Both the position numbers and the translations under genes were made by a program. Below, piece by piece: positions 19,730-31,191 of a stretch of 64,000 nucleotides of DNA (positions are counted from its first letter, which is position 1; every line of letters begins with the position of its first letter). Below the pieces are notes generated by a model. It saw only the letters and a program-made list of their open reading frames with translations, was not told where the DNA came from and did no database searches. The stretch comes from Streptomyces sp. NBC_00523 (GTDB taxonomy: Bacteria; Actinomycetota; Actinomycetes; Streptomycetales; Streptomycetaceae). Location: positions 1,302,001 through 1,366,000 of the forward strand of contig NZ_CP107836.1 of NCBI RefSeq assembly GCF_036346615.1, given 5' to 3'.

Positions 19730-20602
19730 GTGACGGACTCTATGGCCGACATTGCACGCGTCGGAGTGGTGGGCTGCGGCCAGATGGGCGCCGGCATCGC
19801 GGAGGTGTGCGCGCGCAGCGGCCTCGACGTCAAGGTGGCCGAGACGACCGGCGAGGCGCTGGAGATCGGCCGGACCCGGCTCCACAACTCCCTGTCGAAG
19901 GCCGCCGAGCGCGGCAAGATCACGGCGGAGGAGCGCGACGAGACCCTGGCCCGGCTCAGCTTCACCACAGACCTGGGCGAGTTCGCCGACCGCGACCTCG
20001 TCATCGAGGCCGTCGTGGAGAACGAGCAGGTCAAGACCGAGATCTTCCAGGTGCTCGACCAGGTCGTGACCCGCCCGGACGCGATCCTCGCCTCCAACAC
20101 CTCCTCGATCCCGCTGGTGAAGCTGGCCGTCGCGACCTCCCGCCCGGACCAGGTCATCGGCATCCACTTCTTCAACCCGGCGCCGGTGCAGCGGCTCGTG
20201 GAGCTGATCCCCGCGCTGACCACGTCGGACGAGACGATCAAGCGCTCGGAGGCCGTGGTCCAGGACATACTGGGCAAGCACCCGATCCGCGCCCAGGACC
20301 GTTCCGGCTTCGTCGTCAACGCCCTGCTGATTCCGTACCTCCTCTCGGCGATCCGGATGTTCGAGTCGGGCATCGCCAGCCGCGAGGACATCGACAACGG
20401 CATGGAGATGGGCTGCGCCCACCCGATGGGCCCGCTCAAGCTCGCGGACCTCATCGGCCTGGACACGGTCGCCTCGGTCGCCGACTCCATGTACGCGGAG
20501 TACAAGGAGCCCCTGTACGCCGCTCCCCCGCTCCTCCAGCGCATGGTCGACGCGGGCCGCCTGGGGCGGAAGTCGGGGTCGGGGTTCTACCCGTACGCGT
20601 GA
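19730..20602 (+). CDS. 3-hydroxybutyryl-CoA (3-hydroxyacyl-CoA) dehydrogenase
   Basis: 290 aa from GTG 19730 (AAAGG six bases upstream); ATG 19742 is the alternative start. It is the NAD-binding short form found in fatty-acid and butyrate metabolism. The N-terminal Rossmann motif is VGVVGCGQMGAGIAEVCARSG, the catalytic His region is IGIHFFNPAPVQRLVELI, and SGFVVNALLIPYLLSAIRMFE and MGCAHPMGPLKLADLIGLD are signatures of the C-terminal domain. No thiolase or crotonase gene is adjacent, so the pathway context (butyryl-CoA supply or beta-oxidation) is open. Confidence 0.93.
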   Translation: MTDSMADIARVGVVGCGQMGAGIAEVCARSGLDVKVAETTGEALEIGRTRLHNSLSKAAERGKITAEERDETLARLSFTTDLGEFADRDLVIEAVVENEQVKTEIFQVLDQVVTRPDAILASNTSSIPLVKLAVATSRPDQVIGIHFFNPAPVQRLVELIPALTTSDETIKRSEAVVQDILGKHPIRAQDRSGFVVNALLIPYLLSAIRMFESGIASREDIDNGMEMGCAHPMGPLKLADLIGLDTVASVADSMYAEYKEPLYAAPPLLQRMVDAGRLGRKSGSGFYPYA

Positions 20603-20612
20603 TGCCTTCGGC

Positions 20613-20650
20613 CCGTACGTGCGGGGGCCGGGGCGCCCTCGCACGTACGG
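20613..20650. terminator. Bidirectional terminator
   Basis: 16-bp stem with one mismatch, CCGTACGTGCGGGGGC / GCCCTCGCACGTACGG, six-base loop, between the convergent dehydrogenase and NUDIX genes. Confidence 0.8.
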
Positions 20651-20658
20651 AACGGGGC

Positions 20659-21189
20659 TCAGCCCTGTCGTAAGTGGTGCAGCATCAGCAGGGCCGCCGC
20701 CATGCCCGCTGCCGGGATCTCGCCGGTGGATATCAGGTCCGGGACCAGCTTGAGGGGGACCCACTCGCGGCGGGAGGACTCGAAGGCGTCGTGCGGATCG
20801 CCCGTCCAGTGCGCTTCCTCGGACCAGTAGAAGTGGTGCCGGGCGTCGGTGAGGCCGTTGGACGGTTCCACGGTCAGGAGGGGGTGGAGCGGGCCGGGGC
20901 GCCAGCCGGTCTCCTCCTCCATTTCGCGGGCGGCCGCCTCCGGCAGGGACTCGCCGTTCTCGACCACGCCCGCCGCCAGCTCCCAGCCCCAACTGTCGGT
21001 GATGAAGCGGTGGCGCCAGAGCAGCAGCACCTCGTTCGCCGCGTTGACGACGGTGGCCGCCGCGACGGGGCGCAGCCGGATCACGAAGTGGTCGAGCCGG
21101 GCGCCGTCGGGAAGTTCTACCTCGGCCAGGTTGACCCGGAACCATGGGTTCTCGTACACGGGTTGTTCGTTCAGGTTCGTCCATTGCAC
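20659..21189 (-). CDS. NUDIX hydrolase
   Basis: 176 aa from GTG 21189 behind AAAGGTGG. The complete Nudix box GVVENGESLPEAAAREMEEETGW fits Gx5Ex7REUxEExGU with all metal-binding glutamates. The N-terminal YENPWFRVNLAEVELPDGARLDHFVI resembles ADP-ribose and nucleoside-diphosphate-sugar pyrophosphatases, so a sanitising or nucleotide-sugar hydrolase role is likely. It lies 50 nt downstream of the XRE/TPR-like regulator on the same strand and is probably cotranscribed. Confidence 0.9.
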   Translation of the reverse strand: MQWTNLNEQPVYENPWFRVNLAEVELPDGARLDHFVIRLRPVAAATVVNAANEVLLLWRHRFITDSWGWELAAGVVENGESLPEAAAREMEEETGWRPGPLHPLLTVEPSNGLTDARHHFYWSEEAHWTGDPHDAFESSRREWVPLKLVPDLISTGEIPAAGMAAALLMLHHLRQG

Positions 21190-21239
21190 GGTTCTGCCAC
21201 CTTTCGATCGTTGGTGGCGGTATCGCAGCAGACTTCGGC

Positions 21240-22592
21240 TCACAGCGGTACGCGCAGTGCCCCCTCCACGCGTTCGGCGGCCTGTTCCGCGTCGGCGCTC
21301 CCGCTGGCGGCCAGGTCCGCGCGGACCGCCCGCAGCCGGTCGCGCAGGCGCTGCGACTCCATGCCCCGGGCCCGGTCCGCCATCTCGACCGCCGTGGCAG
21401 CGGCCCGGTCCGCCTCGCCCCGGCGGAGCTCGACCGTGGTGAGCATGGCGAGGCGGTGGACCCGGCCCCGGTCGTGGGCGGGGGTCCGGACCGCGGCCAC
21501 CGCGTGCTCCCGGGCCGCCGGCAGGTCCCCGAGGCTCAGCAGCGCCTCCGCCACCTGCACATCGACCAGACCCGGCTGCACATAGCCCGTCTCGTCCGGC
21601 TCCCGGCCCGGCCGGATGCGGGCGGCCTCGGACTCGGCGCGGCCGATGCACGCCAGCGCGTTCGCCCGGTCGCCGAGCCTCGCGTACGCCTTGGCCTGCA
21701 TCGCGTGCAGGTCGGCGGCGAGCGCGGGCGTGATCTCGCGGCCGGCCGCGCGCAGGGCCGCCTCGGCGAAGGCCACGGACTGGCGGAACTCGGCGAGGAA
21801 CAGCGACTGGTTGACCAGCAGCGCGATCACATAGCCGCCGAGCGCCCGGTCCCCGCTCGCCTTGGCCAGCCGCAGCGCCTGGTGGAAGTAGCGCTGGGCG
21901 AGGCCGTGCGCGTCGGAGTCGTAGGCGCAGATGCCCGCGACGGCCACCAACGCGCCCGTCGCGCGGTGCAGCTGACGGCCCGTCGCGTCGCTGTAGCCGC
22001 CGCGCAGCAGCGGGGCGGCCCCGGCGTTGAGGAAGCCGACGACACGCGCCCGCGTCGCGATCCCGCCCGCCTTCCGGTACATCAGTTCGTAGTGGCCACG
22101 GGCGGCCCGCAGCGTTGCCAGGTCGGGCGCGCCGACCCTGGACGGCCCGGCCCGCGACACATCGGCGTCCTCCGGCGGGTTCTCCCACTCCCAGACGGGC
22201 ATCACGGCACCGGTCCCGGTCACGGCCGGGGCGGCGACGACGTGCGGGCGCTGCTGGGCGTCGCAGCGCCACACCGCGGTGGCCCGTTCCACGAAGCCGG
22301 TGAGCGACGAGCCCTGGACGGGCGGGTGGCCCGCGTCGGGGGCCGCCATGCCGATGTCGTCCAGCGAAACGGCCCGGCGCAGGCGGTTTCCCAGCACCTC
22401 GCAGATCAGGTCGGGCACCTGGCCGCGCGGGCGCTGGCCCTTCAGCCAGCGGGCGACGGCGGTGTGTTCGTAACGCAGTCCGAGACCGCGCGCACGGCCG
22501 GCCCGGTTCACATGGGCGGCCAGTCCGGCCCGGGAGACGCCCGCCTCCTCGATCAGGGCCTCCAGCGCGGTGTTGGGCTCCTTGGGCCCCAT
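21240..22592 (-). CDS. XRE-like regulator with helical repeat (TPR-like) domain
   Basis: 450 aa from ATG 22592, preceded by GGAGGGGG. The N-terminal 70 residues form a helix-turn-helix with a long linker (ALEALIEEAGVSRAGLAAHVNRAGRARGL, HTAVARWLKGQRPRGQVPDLICEVLG). The remainder is Ala-rich alpha-helical repeats, e.g. QRYFHQALRLAKASGDRALGGYVIALL, DLHAMQAKAYARLGDRANALACIGRAE, VDVQVAEALLSLGDLPAAREHAVAAV. This architecture is shared by Streptomyces developmental and antibiotic regulators of the NsdA kind and by peptide-responsive regulators. Targets are unknown; a palindrome sits 54 bp upstream of its start. Confidence 0.82.
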   Translation of the reverse strand: MGPKEPNTALEALIEEAGVSRAGLAAHVNRAGRARGLGLRYEHTAVARWLKGQRPRGQVPDLICEVLGNRLRRAVSLDDIGMAAPDAGHPPVQGSSLTGFVERATAVWRCDAQQRPHVVAAPAVTGTGAVMPVWEWENPPEDADVSRAGPSRVGAPDLATLRAARGHYELMYRKAGGIATRARVVGFLNAGAAPLLRGGYSDATGRQLHRATGALVAVAGICAYDSDAHGLAQRYFHQALRLAKASGDRALGGYVIALLVNQSLFLAEFRQSVAFAEAALRAAGREITPALAADLHAMQAKAYARLGDRANALACIGRAESEAARIRPGREPDETGYVQPGLVDVQVAEALLSLGDLPAAREHAVAAVRTPAHDRGRVHRLAMLTTVELRRGEADRAAATAVEMADRARGMESQRLRDRLRAVRADLAASGSADAEQAAERVEGALRVPL

Positions 22593-22645
22593 GTCCCCCT
22601 CCGGTGGTTCGGCACGCCTGGACGTGTCGCCCCAGTGGAGCACGA

Positions 22646-22662
22646 TTCACACGGGGTGTGAA
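22646..22662 (-). promoter_or_regulatory. Palindrome upstream of XRE/TPR regulator
   Basis: TTCACACGGGGTGTGAA has 7-bp perfect arms and a 3-bp centre, 54 bp upstream of the ATG at 22592. Its position suits an operator, possibly for autoregulation. Confidence 0.5.
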
Positions 22663-22850
22663 CGGAATGCCCGAACCGTCCCGCCGCGCACGCTGCCGCG
22701 GCGGCCCCGGGCTCGCTTGAATGATTCCCCTCGCAGGGCGCGAACGGGCCGTCTGCTCCCCCTCGTACAGCAGGGCGGCCCGCATCCGCGCAGTCCACCC
22801 CGCCGGCCTGCCCGACACTCCACGGCGGGGACGGACGGCGAGCACACAGG

Positions 22851-22881
22851 AGGGGCGCATCCGGTGGCCGGATGCGCCCCT
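22851..22881 (-). terminator. Terminator after pheT
   Basis: Perfect 14-bp stem AGGGGCGCATCCGG / CCGGATGCGCCCCT with loop TGG, 21 bp downstream of the pheT stop. Confidence 0.85.
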
Positions 22882-22902
22882 CCTTCGTACAGCGGGGTGG
22901 TC

Positions 22903-25412
22903 CTACGCCCCGCGCAGCACCGCGCCCGTACGCTCGGCGGCCAGGGCCACCGCCGCGTCACGGGCGGCGCTCGCCTCGTCGACCGTCAGGGTGCGGTCGG
23001 CGGCGCGGAAGCGCAGCGCGTACGCCAGGGACTTGTTGCCCTCGCCGATCTGCTCGCCCGTGAAGACGTCGAACAGCCGCAGCGACTCCAGGAGTTCGCC
23101 CGCACCTTCCTGGAGCGCGCGCTCCACGTCGGCGGCGGGGACGTCCTGGCCGACGACCAGCGCGACGTCCTGGGTCGCCACCGGGAAGGCGGAGATCCGG
23201 GGGGCCCGCAGGACACCGTCGACGGCCTGCTCCAGGACGTCGAGGTCGACCTCCATGGCGCAGGTGCGCTCGGGCAGGTGGAGCTCCTTGACGACGCGCG
23301 GGTGCAGCTCGCCCGCGTGTCCGAACAGGGTCTCCTCGCCGGCCACGGTCACGTACAGCGCGGCGCAGCGGCCCGGGTGCCAGGGGGCGTGCCGGTCGGC
23401 GCGGACGATGACCTCAACCCCGGCCTCGCGGGCGATGGTACGCGCGGCCTCGACGGAGTCCGCCCAGTCGGCCGGGCGGCCCTTGCCCCACCAGCCGGCC
23501 TGCTCGCGGGCGCCCGCGAGGACGACGGCGGCGCGGCGCGGCTGACGCGGGAGCGCGACGTTCAGCGCGGCGATGTCCGCGTCGGAGGGGCGACGGTCGA
23601 CGGGCAGCCGGACGGGCTTGGTCTCCTCGCCGGTGGGCAGGAAGACGAGGCCGGTCTCGAAGAGCGCGAGGTCGTGGCTGCCGCGGCCGTCGTTGCGCCG
23701 CAGTGCGCCGAGGAGACCCGGCAGCAGCGTGGTGCGCAGCGAGGGCTCCTCGTCGGAGAGCGGGTTGACGAGCTGGACGGTGCGGCGGCGGGCGTCGTCC
23801 GCCTCCAGGCCGAGCTGGTCGAGGACCGCCTCGCCGATGAACGGGTAGTTCAGCGCCTCGACGTAGCCCGCGCCCGCGAGGGCCCGGCCGACGCGGCGGT
23901 GCAGCCGCTGGCGGTCGGTGAGGCCGCGGCCGGAGGGCGGCGTCGGGAGCGTGGAGGGCAGGTTCTCGTAGCCCTCCAGGCGGATGACCTCTTCGGCCAG
24001 GTCGTTCGGCTCGGTGAGGTCGGGGCGCCAGGACGGCGTGGTGACCAGGAGCTCGTCCTGCCCGTAGACGTCGCAGCCGACCTCCTGGAGGCGGCGGACG
24101 ACGGTCTCGCGGCCGTACGCGACACCGGCGACCTTGTCGGGGTGGTCGGCCGGCATCGTGATGGTGCGGGGCGCGGACGGGGCGGTTACCTCGGTGACGC
24201 CCGCCTCGGCGGTGCCGCCGGCGAGGAGGACCAGCAGGTCGACGGTGCGCTGCGCGGCAGCGGCGGCGGCCTGCGGGTCGACGCCGCGCTCGAAGCGCTT
24301 GGACGCCTCGGAGGGCAGCTTGTGGCGGCGCGCGGTGCGGGCGATCGAGATCGCGTCGAAGTGCGCGGCCTCGATGACGACCTCGGCGGTGTGCGCGCCC
24401 TCGGCCGCGTCGGCGATCTCCGTGTCGGCACCGCCCATGACGCCCGCGAGGCCGATGGGGCCGCGGTTGTCGGTGATGACGAGGTCGCCGGAGTCCAGGA
24501 CGCGGACCGCGCCGTCGAGCGTGGTGAGCTTCTCGCCCTGCTCGGCACGGCGGACCCCGATCGGGCCGTCGATGCGGGACCGGTCGTAGGCGTGCAGCGG
24601 CTGGCCGAGTTCGAGCATCACGTAGTTGGTGACGTCGACGGCGAGCGAGATCGGCCGCATGCCCGCCTTCTGCAGCCGGCGCTGCATCCAGATCGGGGTG
24701 CGGGCCTCGGGCTGGAGTCCGGTGACGGTGCGCGCGGTGAAGCGGGAGCAGCCGATCGGGTCGGAGACCTTGACCGGGTAGCCGTACGCGTTGGGCGCGG
24801 GCACGTCCAGGAGCGCCGGGTCGCGCAGCGGCAGGCCGTAGGCGATGGCGGTCTCGCGGGCGACGCCGCGCAGGGACAGGCAGTAGCCGCGGTCGGGCGT
24901 GACGGCGATGTCCAGGACCTCGTCGCGGAGCTCCAGGAGCTCGATCGCGTCGGTGCCCACCTCGTACTCGGGCGGGAGCACGATGATGCCGTGGGTGCCG
25001 TCGTCGCCCATGCCGAGCTCGTCGGTGGAGCAGATCATGCCGTGCGAGGTCTTGCCGTACGTCTTGCGGGCGGCGATCGCGAAGTCGCCGGGGAGCACGG
25101 CGCCGGGCAGGACCACGACGACCTTGTCGCCGACGGCGAAGTTACGGGCGCCGCAGACGATCTCCTGCGGCGCGCCGGTGCCGTTGGCGGTGCCGACGTC
25201 GACCGTGCAGAAGCGGATCGGCTTCTTGAAGCCCTCCAGCTCCTCGATGGTCAGCACCTGTCCGACGACCAGCGGGCCGGTGAGGCCGGCGCCGGTCTGC
25301 TCGACCGTCTCGACCTCCAGGCCGACGGCGACCAGCTTGGCCTGCACGTCACGGCCGGTCTCGGTGGCCGGCAGGTCGACGTATTCCCGCAGCCAGGAAA
25401 GCGGGACGCGCA

Positions 25413-25413
<1 letters not shown>
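22903..25413 (-). CDS. pheT: Phenylalanyl-tRNA synthetase beta subunit
   Basis: 836 aa, normal for the bacterial long beta chain. Order of domains: N-terminal anticodon-like and EMAP/OB tRNA-binding domain ([22 protein letters not shown]), B3/B4 editing domain ([25 protein letters not shown]), B5 domain ([19 protein letters not shown]), catalytic-like core, and C-terminal ferredoxin-like anticodon-binding domain ([30 protein letters not shown]). It forms an alpha2-beta2 enzyme with PheS. Its ATG overlaps the pheS stop by one base (TGATG). Confidence 0.97.
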
Positions 25414-27808
<2,395 letters not shown>

Positions 27809-27925
27809 TCCGTACCCCACTCTCGACCGGTGCAGTGGGCCCCCGAGTGCGTCACCCTACTAGTCGTCGGTGACGGAGCGACACCCTGTGGCGGCTCTCC
27901 GTCGAAGTGGGGGCGCCCGCCGGGG

Positions 27926-28768
27926 TCAGCCGGTGGTGCGGCGGGGGCGCTGGGCGCGCGCGGAGGCGTACAGGCAGACGGCGGCCGCGGTGGCGAGGTT
28001 CAGGCTCTCCGCCTTGCCGTGGATCGGCACCCGCACCACGGCGTCGGCCAGGGCCCGGGTCTCCTCCGGCAGGCCCCACGCCTCGTTGCCGAAGACCCAG
28101 GCGGTGGGCCCGCCCATCGTGCCGGCGTCCAGTTCGTCGTCCAGGTCGTCCGCGCCCGCTCCGTCGGCGGCCAGGATGCGGACGCCCGCCTCGCGCAGCC
28201 CGCGTACGGCCTGTTCGACGGGGACGCCCACGGCGACCGGCAGGTGGAAGAGCGAACCGACCGAGGCGCGCACCGACTTGGGGTTGTACAGGTCCACCGA
28301 GGCGTCGGTCAGGACGACCGCGTCGGCGCCCGCCGCGTCGGCGCAGCGCAGCACCGTGCCGGCGTTGCCGGGGTCGCGGACGTGGGCCAGGACGGCGACA
28401 AGGCGGGGCCGGGCCGCGAGGATCGCGTCGAAGGGCGAGTCGAGGAAGCGGCAGACCCCGATGAGGCCCTGCGGGGTGACGGTCTGGGAGACGTCGGCCA
28501 GGACGTCGGCGCCGGCGAGGTGGACGCGGGCGCCGGCCGCGTGGGCGGCGTCGATGATGGCGGCGTAGCGGTCGGCGGCCTCGACGGTGGCGAAGAGCTC
28601 GACCAGGGTCGGTTCGCCGTCGTCGCCCCGGTGCTCGGCGGCCTCGCGCACGGCCTGCGGCCCCTCGGCGATGAACCTGCGCTCCTTGCCGCGGAAGTTG
28701 CGCCGGGCCAGCCGCCGGGCGGCGGCGACGCGCGGCGAACGCGGGGAGATCAGTTCGGGGATGCCCAT
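27926..28768 (-). CDS. SpoU/TrmH family RNA 2'-O-methyltransferase
   Basis: 280 aa from ATG 28768. The N-terminal substrate-binding domain (RSPRVAAARRLARRNFRGKERRFIAEGPQAVREA) is followed by a SPOUT knot domain with motif 1 VAVLAHVRDPGNAGTVLRCADAAG, motif 2 AWVFGNEAWGLPEE and motif 3 VRVPIHGKAESLNLATAAAVCLY. These bind S-adenosylmethionine in the trefoil knot and methylate ribose in rRNA or tRNA; the exact nucleotide is not predictable. It follows rplT on the same strand beyond a terminator, a conserved neighbourhood in actinobacteria. Confidence 0.92.
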   Translation of the reverse strand: MGIPELISPRSPRVAAARRLARRNFRGKERRFIAEGPQAVREAAEHRGDDGEPTLVELFATVEAADRYAAIIDAAHAAGARVHLAGADVLADVSQTVTPQGLIGVCRFLDSPFDAILAARPRLVAVLAHVRDPGNAGTVLRCADAAGADAVVLTDASVDLYNPKSVRASVGSLFHLPVAVGVPVEQAVRGLREAGVRILAADGAGADDLDDELDAGTMGGPTAWVFGNEAWGLPEETRALADAVVRVPIHGKAESLNLATAAAVCLYASARAQRPRRTTG

Positions 28769-28820
28769 GATCGGCGGCGAGCCTCTCTGCGGTACGAAAA
28801 GGTCCTGGGGGTACAACGCA

Positions 28821-28855
28821 CCGGACCCGCAGACGGCGAGCGCCTGCGGGTCCGG
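28821..28855 (-). terminator. Terminator of the infC-rpmI-rplT operon
   Basis: Perfect 12-bp stem CCGGACCCGCAG / CTGCGGGTCCGG, 11-nt loop, 27 bp after the rplT stop. Confidence 0.8.
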
Positions 28856-28881
28856 CTCAAAACCGAGAAGTGCGCCCTGGG

Positions 28882-29265
28882 TCAGGCGGCCTTCGGGGCG
28901 TTGACGTCGCTCGGGAGGGCCTTCTGGGCGACCTCGACGAGGGCGGCGAACGCGTTGGCGTCGTTGACCGCGAGCTCGGCCAGGATCTTGCGGTCCACCT
29001 CGATGTTGGCGGCCTTCAGACCCTGGATGAGGCGGTTGTACGTCATGCCGTTCTGGCGGGCAGCCGCGTTGATGCGCTGGATCCAGAGCTGACGGAAGTC
29101 GCCCTTGCGCTTCTTGCGGTCGTTGTAGTTGTAGACCAGGGAGTGGGTGACCTGCTCCTTGGCCTTGCGGTACAGGCGCGAACGCTGACCGCGGTAACCG
29201 CTGGCCTGCTCGAGGATCGCCCGGCGCTTCTTGTGGGCGTTGACTGCCCGCTTGACGCGTGCCAC
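28882..29265 (-). CDS. rplT: 50S ribosomal protein L20
   Basis: 127 aa, basic N-terminal extension [39 protein letters not shown] followed by the globular domain ([35 protein letters not shown]). L20 binds 23S rRNA early in 50S assembly. In several bacteria it also represses its own operon by binding the leader mRNA; a structured leader is present upstream of infC here. Last gene of infC-rpmI-rplT. Confidence 0.98.
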   Translation of the reverse strand: MARVKRAVNAHKKRRAILEQASGYRGQRSRLYRKAKEQVTHSLVYNYNDRKKRKGDFRQLWIQRINAAARQNGMTYNRLIQGLKAANIEVDRKILAELAVNDANAFAALVEVAQKALPSDVNAPKAA

Positions 29266-29372
29266 TTGTTAACTCCTTGTAGCGGGGCCGTGGTCGTACT
29301 CACACGGCCCGGAAACGAATTGGTCCCGGTCGGATCGAGGGCGCGTCCCCGGACTCACCGGGGACGACGGCC

Positions 29373-29567
29373 TCACTTGCCGAGAAGCTTCTTGACCTTC
29401 TTGGCGTCGGCCGGAGCCGCGACGACCGTGCCGGTCAGCGAACGCGTCTTCTTGGACGACTTGTGCTCGAGCAGGTGGCGCTTGCCGGCCCGCTCGCGCA
29501 GCACCTTGCCGGAGCCGGTGATCTTGAAACGCTTGCTGGCACCGCTGTGCGTCTTGTTCTTCGGCAT
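29373..29567 (-). CDS. rpmI: 50S ribosomal protein L35
   Basis: 64 aa, very basic, starting [44 protein letters not shown], the complete L35 sequence pattern. It sits between infC and rplT as in most bacteria, with about 120 bp and 107 bp gaps on either side. Confidence 0.98.
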   Translation of the reverse strand: MPKNKTHSGASKRFKITGSGKVLRERAGKRHLLEHKSSKKTRSLTGTVVAAPADAKKVKKLLGK

Positions 29568-29659
29568 CGCGCCGTTCTCTCCTCGTCAGTGGCGCCCCTC
29601 TCGGTGCGAGCACCGGACTGCAGGGGCGTCAGATCTTGATGGGGGTTCCGGGGGGACCC

Positions 29660-29682
29660 GGGGGTGCCTGGATGGCACCCCC
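29660..29682 (-). terminator. Hairpin in the infC-rpmI gap
   Basis: GGGGGTGCC / GGCACCCCC, 9-bp stem and 5-nt loop, starting six bases after the infC stop. It may be a partial terminator or a 3'-end protecting element that lets infC and the ribosomal protein genes be expressed at different levels. Confidence 0.5.
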
Positions 29683-29687
29683 CGCGG

Positions 29688-30356
29688 TCACGCCTCGGAA
29701 GGTGTCTCGGCCTCGGCCTCGGGCGCCGCCTCGGCAGGAGCCTCGGGGGCCGTCTCCGCGGGCGCGGCGTCGGGGGTGTTGTTCCCCTGGCGCTCCGCCT
29801 TGCGGGCGGCCTGGGCCTCGCGGGCCTCGGCCATGGCTTCGGTCTTCTTCTTGTGCGGGCCCAGAACCATGATCATGTTCCGGCCGTCCTGCTTCGGGTT
29901 GGACTCGATGAAGCCGAGTTCCTCCACGTCCGAAGCAAGCCGCTGGAGCAGTCGGAAGCCCAGCTCGGGGCGGGACTGCTCACGACCGCGGAACATGATC
30001 GTGATCTTGACCTTGTCGCCCTGCTTGAGGAACCGGACGACGTGACCCTTCTTGGTGTCATAGTCGTGCGGGTCGATCTTCGGCCGGAGCTTCATCTCCT
30101 TGATGACCGTGTGCGCCTGGTTCTTGCGCGCCTCACGGGCCTTCATGGCCGACTCGTACTTGAACTTCCCGTAGTCCATGAGCTTGCACACGGGCGGACG
30201 GGCGGTTGCCGCCACCTCGACCAGGTCGAGGTCGTACTCCTGTGCGAGTTCCAGGGCCTTGGCAAGCGGCACAATCCCGACCTGCTCGCCACTGGGACCG
30301 ACAAGTCGCACCTCGGGCACGCGAATCCGGTCGTTGATGCGGGGCTCGGCGCTGAT
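29688..30356 (-). CDS. infC: Translation initiation factor IF-3 (AUC start)
   Basis: 222 aa if initiated at ATC 30356-30354. Four bases upstream is a full Shine-Dalgarno GAGGAGG (30361-30367), and the next residues [15 protein letters not shown] are the usual IF-3 start, so the rare AUC codon is the likely start. A frame extension to 30401 exists but lacks a ribosome site. N-domain ([15 protein letters not shown]...[33 protein letters not shown]), basic linker and C-domain ([20 protein letters not shown]) are intact. The last 45 residues are an Ala/Glu/Pro-rich tail typical of actinobacteria. IF-3 itself selects against non-standard starts, so an AUC start gives autoregulation. Confidence 0.96.
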   Translation of the reverse strand: MSAEPRINDRIRVPEVRLVGPSGEQVGIVPLAKALELAQEYDLDLVEVAATARPPVCKLMDYGKFKYESAMKAREARKNQAHTVIKEMKLRPKIDPHDYDTKKGHVVRFLKQGDKVKITIMFRGREQSRPELGFRLLQRLASDVEELGFIESNPKQDGRNMIMVLGPHKKKTEAMAEAREAQAARKAERQGNNTPDAAPAETAPEAPAEAAPEAEAETPSEA

Positions 30357-30660
30357 GGATCCTCCTCGGTAGCACCACGCGACCGCCTGGCGGACAGCCA
30401 CGTAACGTCTGTTTCAGACAGACCAACCGCATCGGAGCAACAAAAATGCCCCGGACGGGACACAGGCGGGGCTCCTGGAAAACCGGAACACCGCCACGGT
30501 GAACCGCGGGGCGCATCGGGCGGTTCCATCGTCCGTACGGAACGATGGGGACCGCCTGACCGGTGACCCGCCGCCCTGAGGGCGGTCAGGTGGGAGAACG
30601 GAGCCTCCACTTGTGGGCCGGGCACATAGCTGTCCGGCCGGTCGTTACACAAGGTTAGCA
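30357..30660 (-). promoter_or_regulatory. Long structured leader of infC, possible attenuator
   Basis: About 300 nt separate the probable promoter (TAACCT-like -10 near 30655) from the infC start. Read on the minus strand, hairpin A (30519-30555, arms GGCGGTTCCATCGT / ACGATGGGGACCGCC) comes first. Alternative hairpin B (30501-30507 with 30520-30526) uses part of the same sequence. A terminator-like hairpin (30447-30462, TGCCCC / GGGACA on the plus strand) follows, with five U after it (30442-30446). GCCCCG occurs twice (at 30507-30512 and 30467-30472) and both copies can pair with CGGGGC of the terminator. This suggests a switch between antitermination and termination, perhaps by L20 or IF-3. 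Confidence 0.5.
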
Positions 30661-30742
30661 GCTCGCCGAGGGGTGCGCGAACCACGGGTCTCATCGACTC
30701 CCGCAGAACAGGGGCCGTCGCCGTGGGCCTATCGTAAGGCGC

Positions 30743-31105
30743 ATGAGTGACGCGACCCCCAGCAGTGATTCCCCCGGCTTCGACGAGATGACCCGCGACA
30801 TCGCGGAGGTGCCCGCCGTCGAGGTGATCGTGACGGTCGCCGTCAACCTGATGAGCGCCGCCGCCGTGAAGCTCGGCCTGACCGAGGACGGCGAGGCGCA
30901 CAAGGACCTGGACGAGGCCCGCAAGCTGATCCACGCCCTGGCCGGCCTGCTGGACGCGAGCACCACCGAGATCAGCTCCTTCCACGCCGCCCCGCTGCGC
31001 GACGGCCTGAAGTCCCTCCAGTTGGCCTTCCGCGAGGCGTCGCTCGTCCCGGACGAGCCGGGCAAGGGCCCGGGCGAGAAGTACACCGGCGCGGTCTTCG
31101 GCTGA
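30743..31105 (+). CDS. DUF1844 domain protein
   Basis: 120 aa, starting MSDATPSSDSPGFDEMTRDIAEVPAVEVIVTVAVNLMSAAAVKLGL and continuing KDLDEARKLIHALAGLLDASTTEISSFHAAPLRDGLKSLQLAFREAS. This small helical protein of the DUF1844 family is encoded divergently from infC in many actinobacteria. TATCGT at 30730-30735 lies seven bases before the ATG, which would make the transcript leaderless or nearly so. Function is unknown; conserved linkage with infC hints at ribosome or translation relevance. Confidence 0.9.
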   Translation: MSDATPSSDSPGFDEMTRDIAEVPAVEVIVTVAVNLMSAAAVKLGLTEDGEAHKDLDEARKLIHALAGLLDASTTEISSFHAAPLRDGLKSLQLAFREASLVPDEPGKGPGEKYTGAVFG

Positions 31106-31141
31106 GCCGTCCGCCCACCGCCCCTTTTCCCGTACGAGAAC

Positions 31142-31172
31142 GAGCCCCCGCCGGTCCTCCCGGCGGGGGCTC
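31142..31172. terminator. Bidirectional terminator
   Basis: Perfect 13-bp stem GAGCCCCCGCCGG / CCGGCGGGGGCTC, loop TCCTC, between the convergent DUF1844 and aquaporin genes, followed by TCTTCGCTTC on the plus strand. Confidence 0.85.
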
Positions 31173-31191
31173 TTCGCTTCGCGGGCGCGGG

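Larger units (their letters stand above)
22593..22902. other. 310-bp gap between pheT and the XRE/TPR regulator
   Basis: It holds the upstream region of the regulator (palindrome at 22646-22662) and the pheT terminator (22851-22881). Short open frames exist on both strands but none has a Shine-Dalgarno or a recognisable protein. I see no RNA gene in 22670-22850. Confidence 0.6.

Noticed and set aside
22553-22798. Small gene in the pheT/regulator gap
   Set aside because: Cys- and Arg-rich translation without ribosome site overlaps the promoter of the regulator; no family resemblance.
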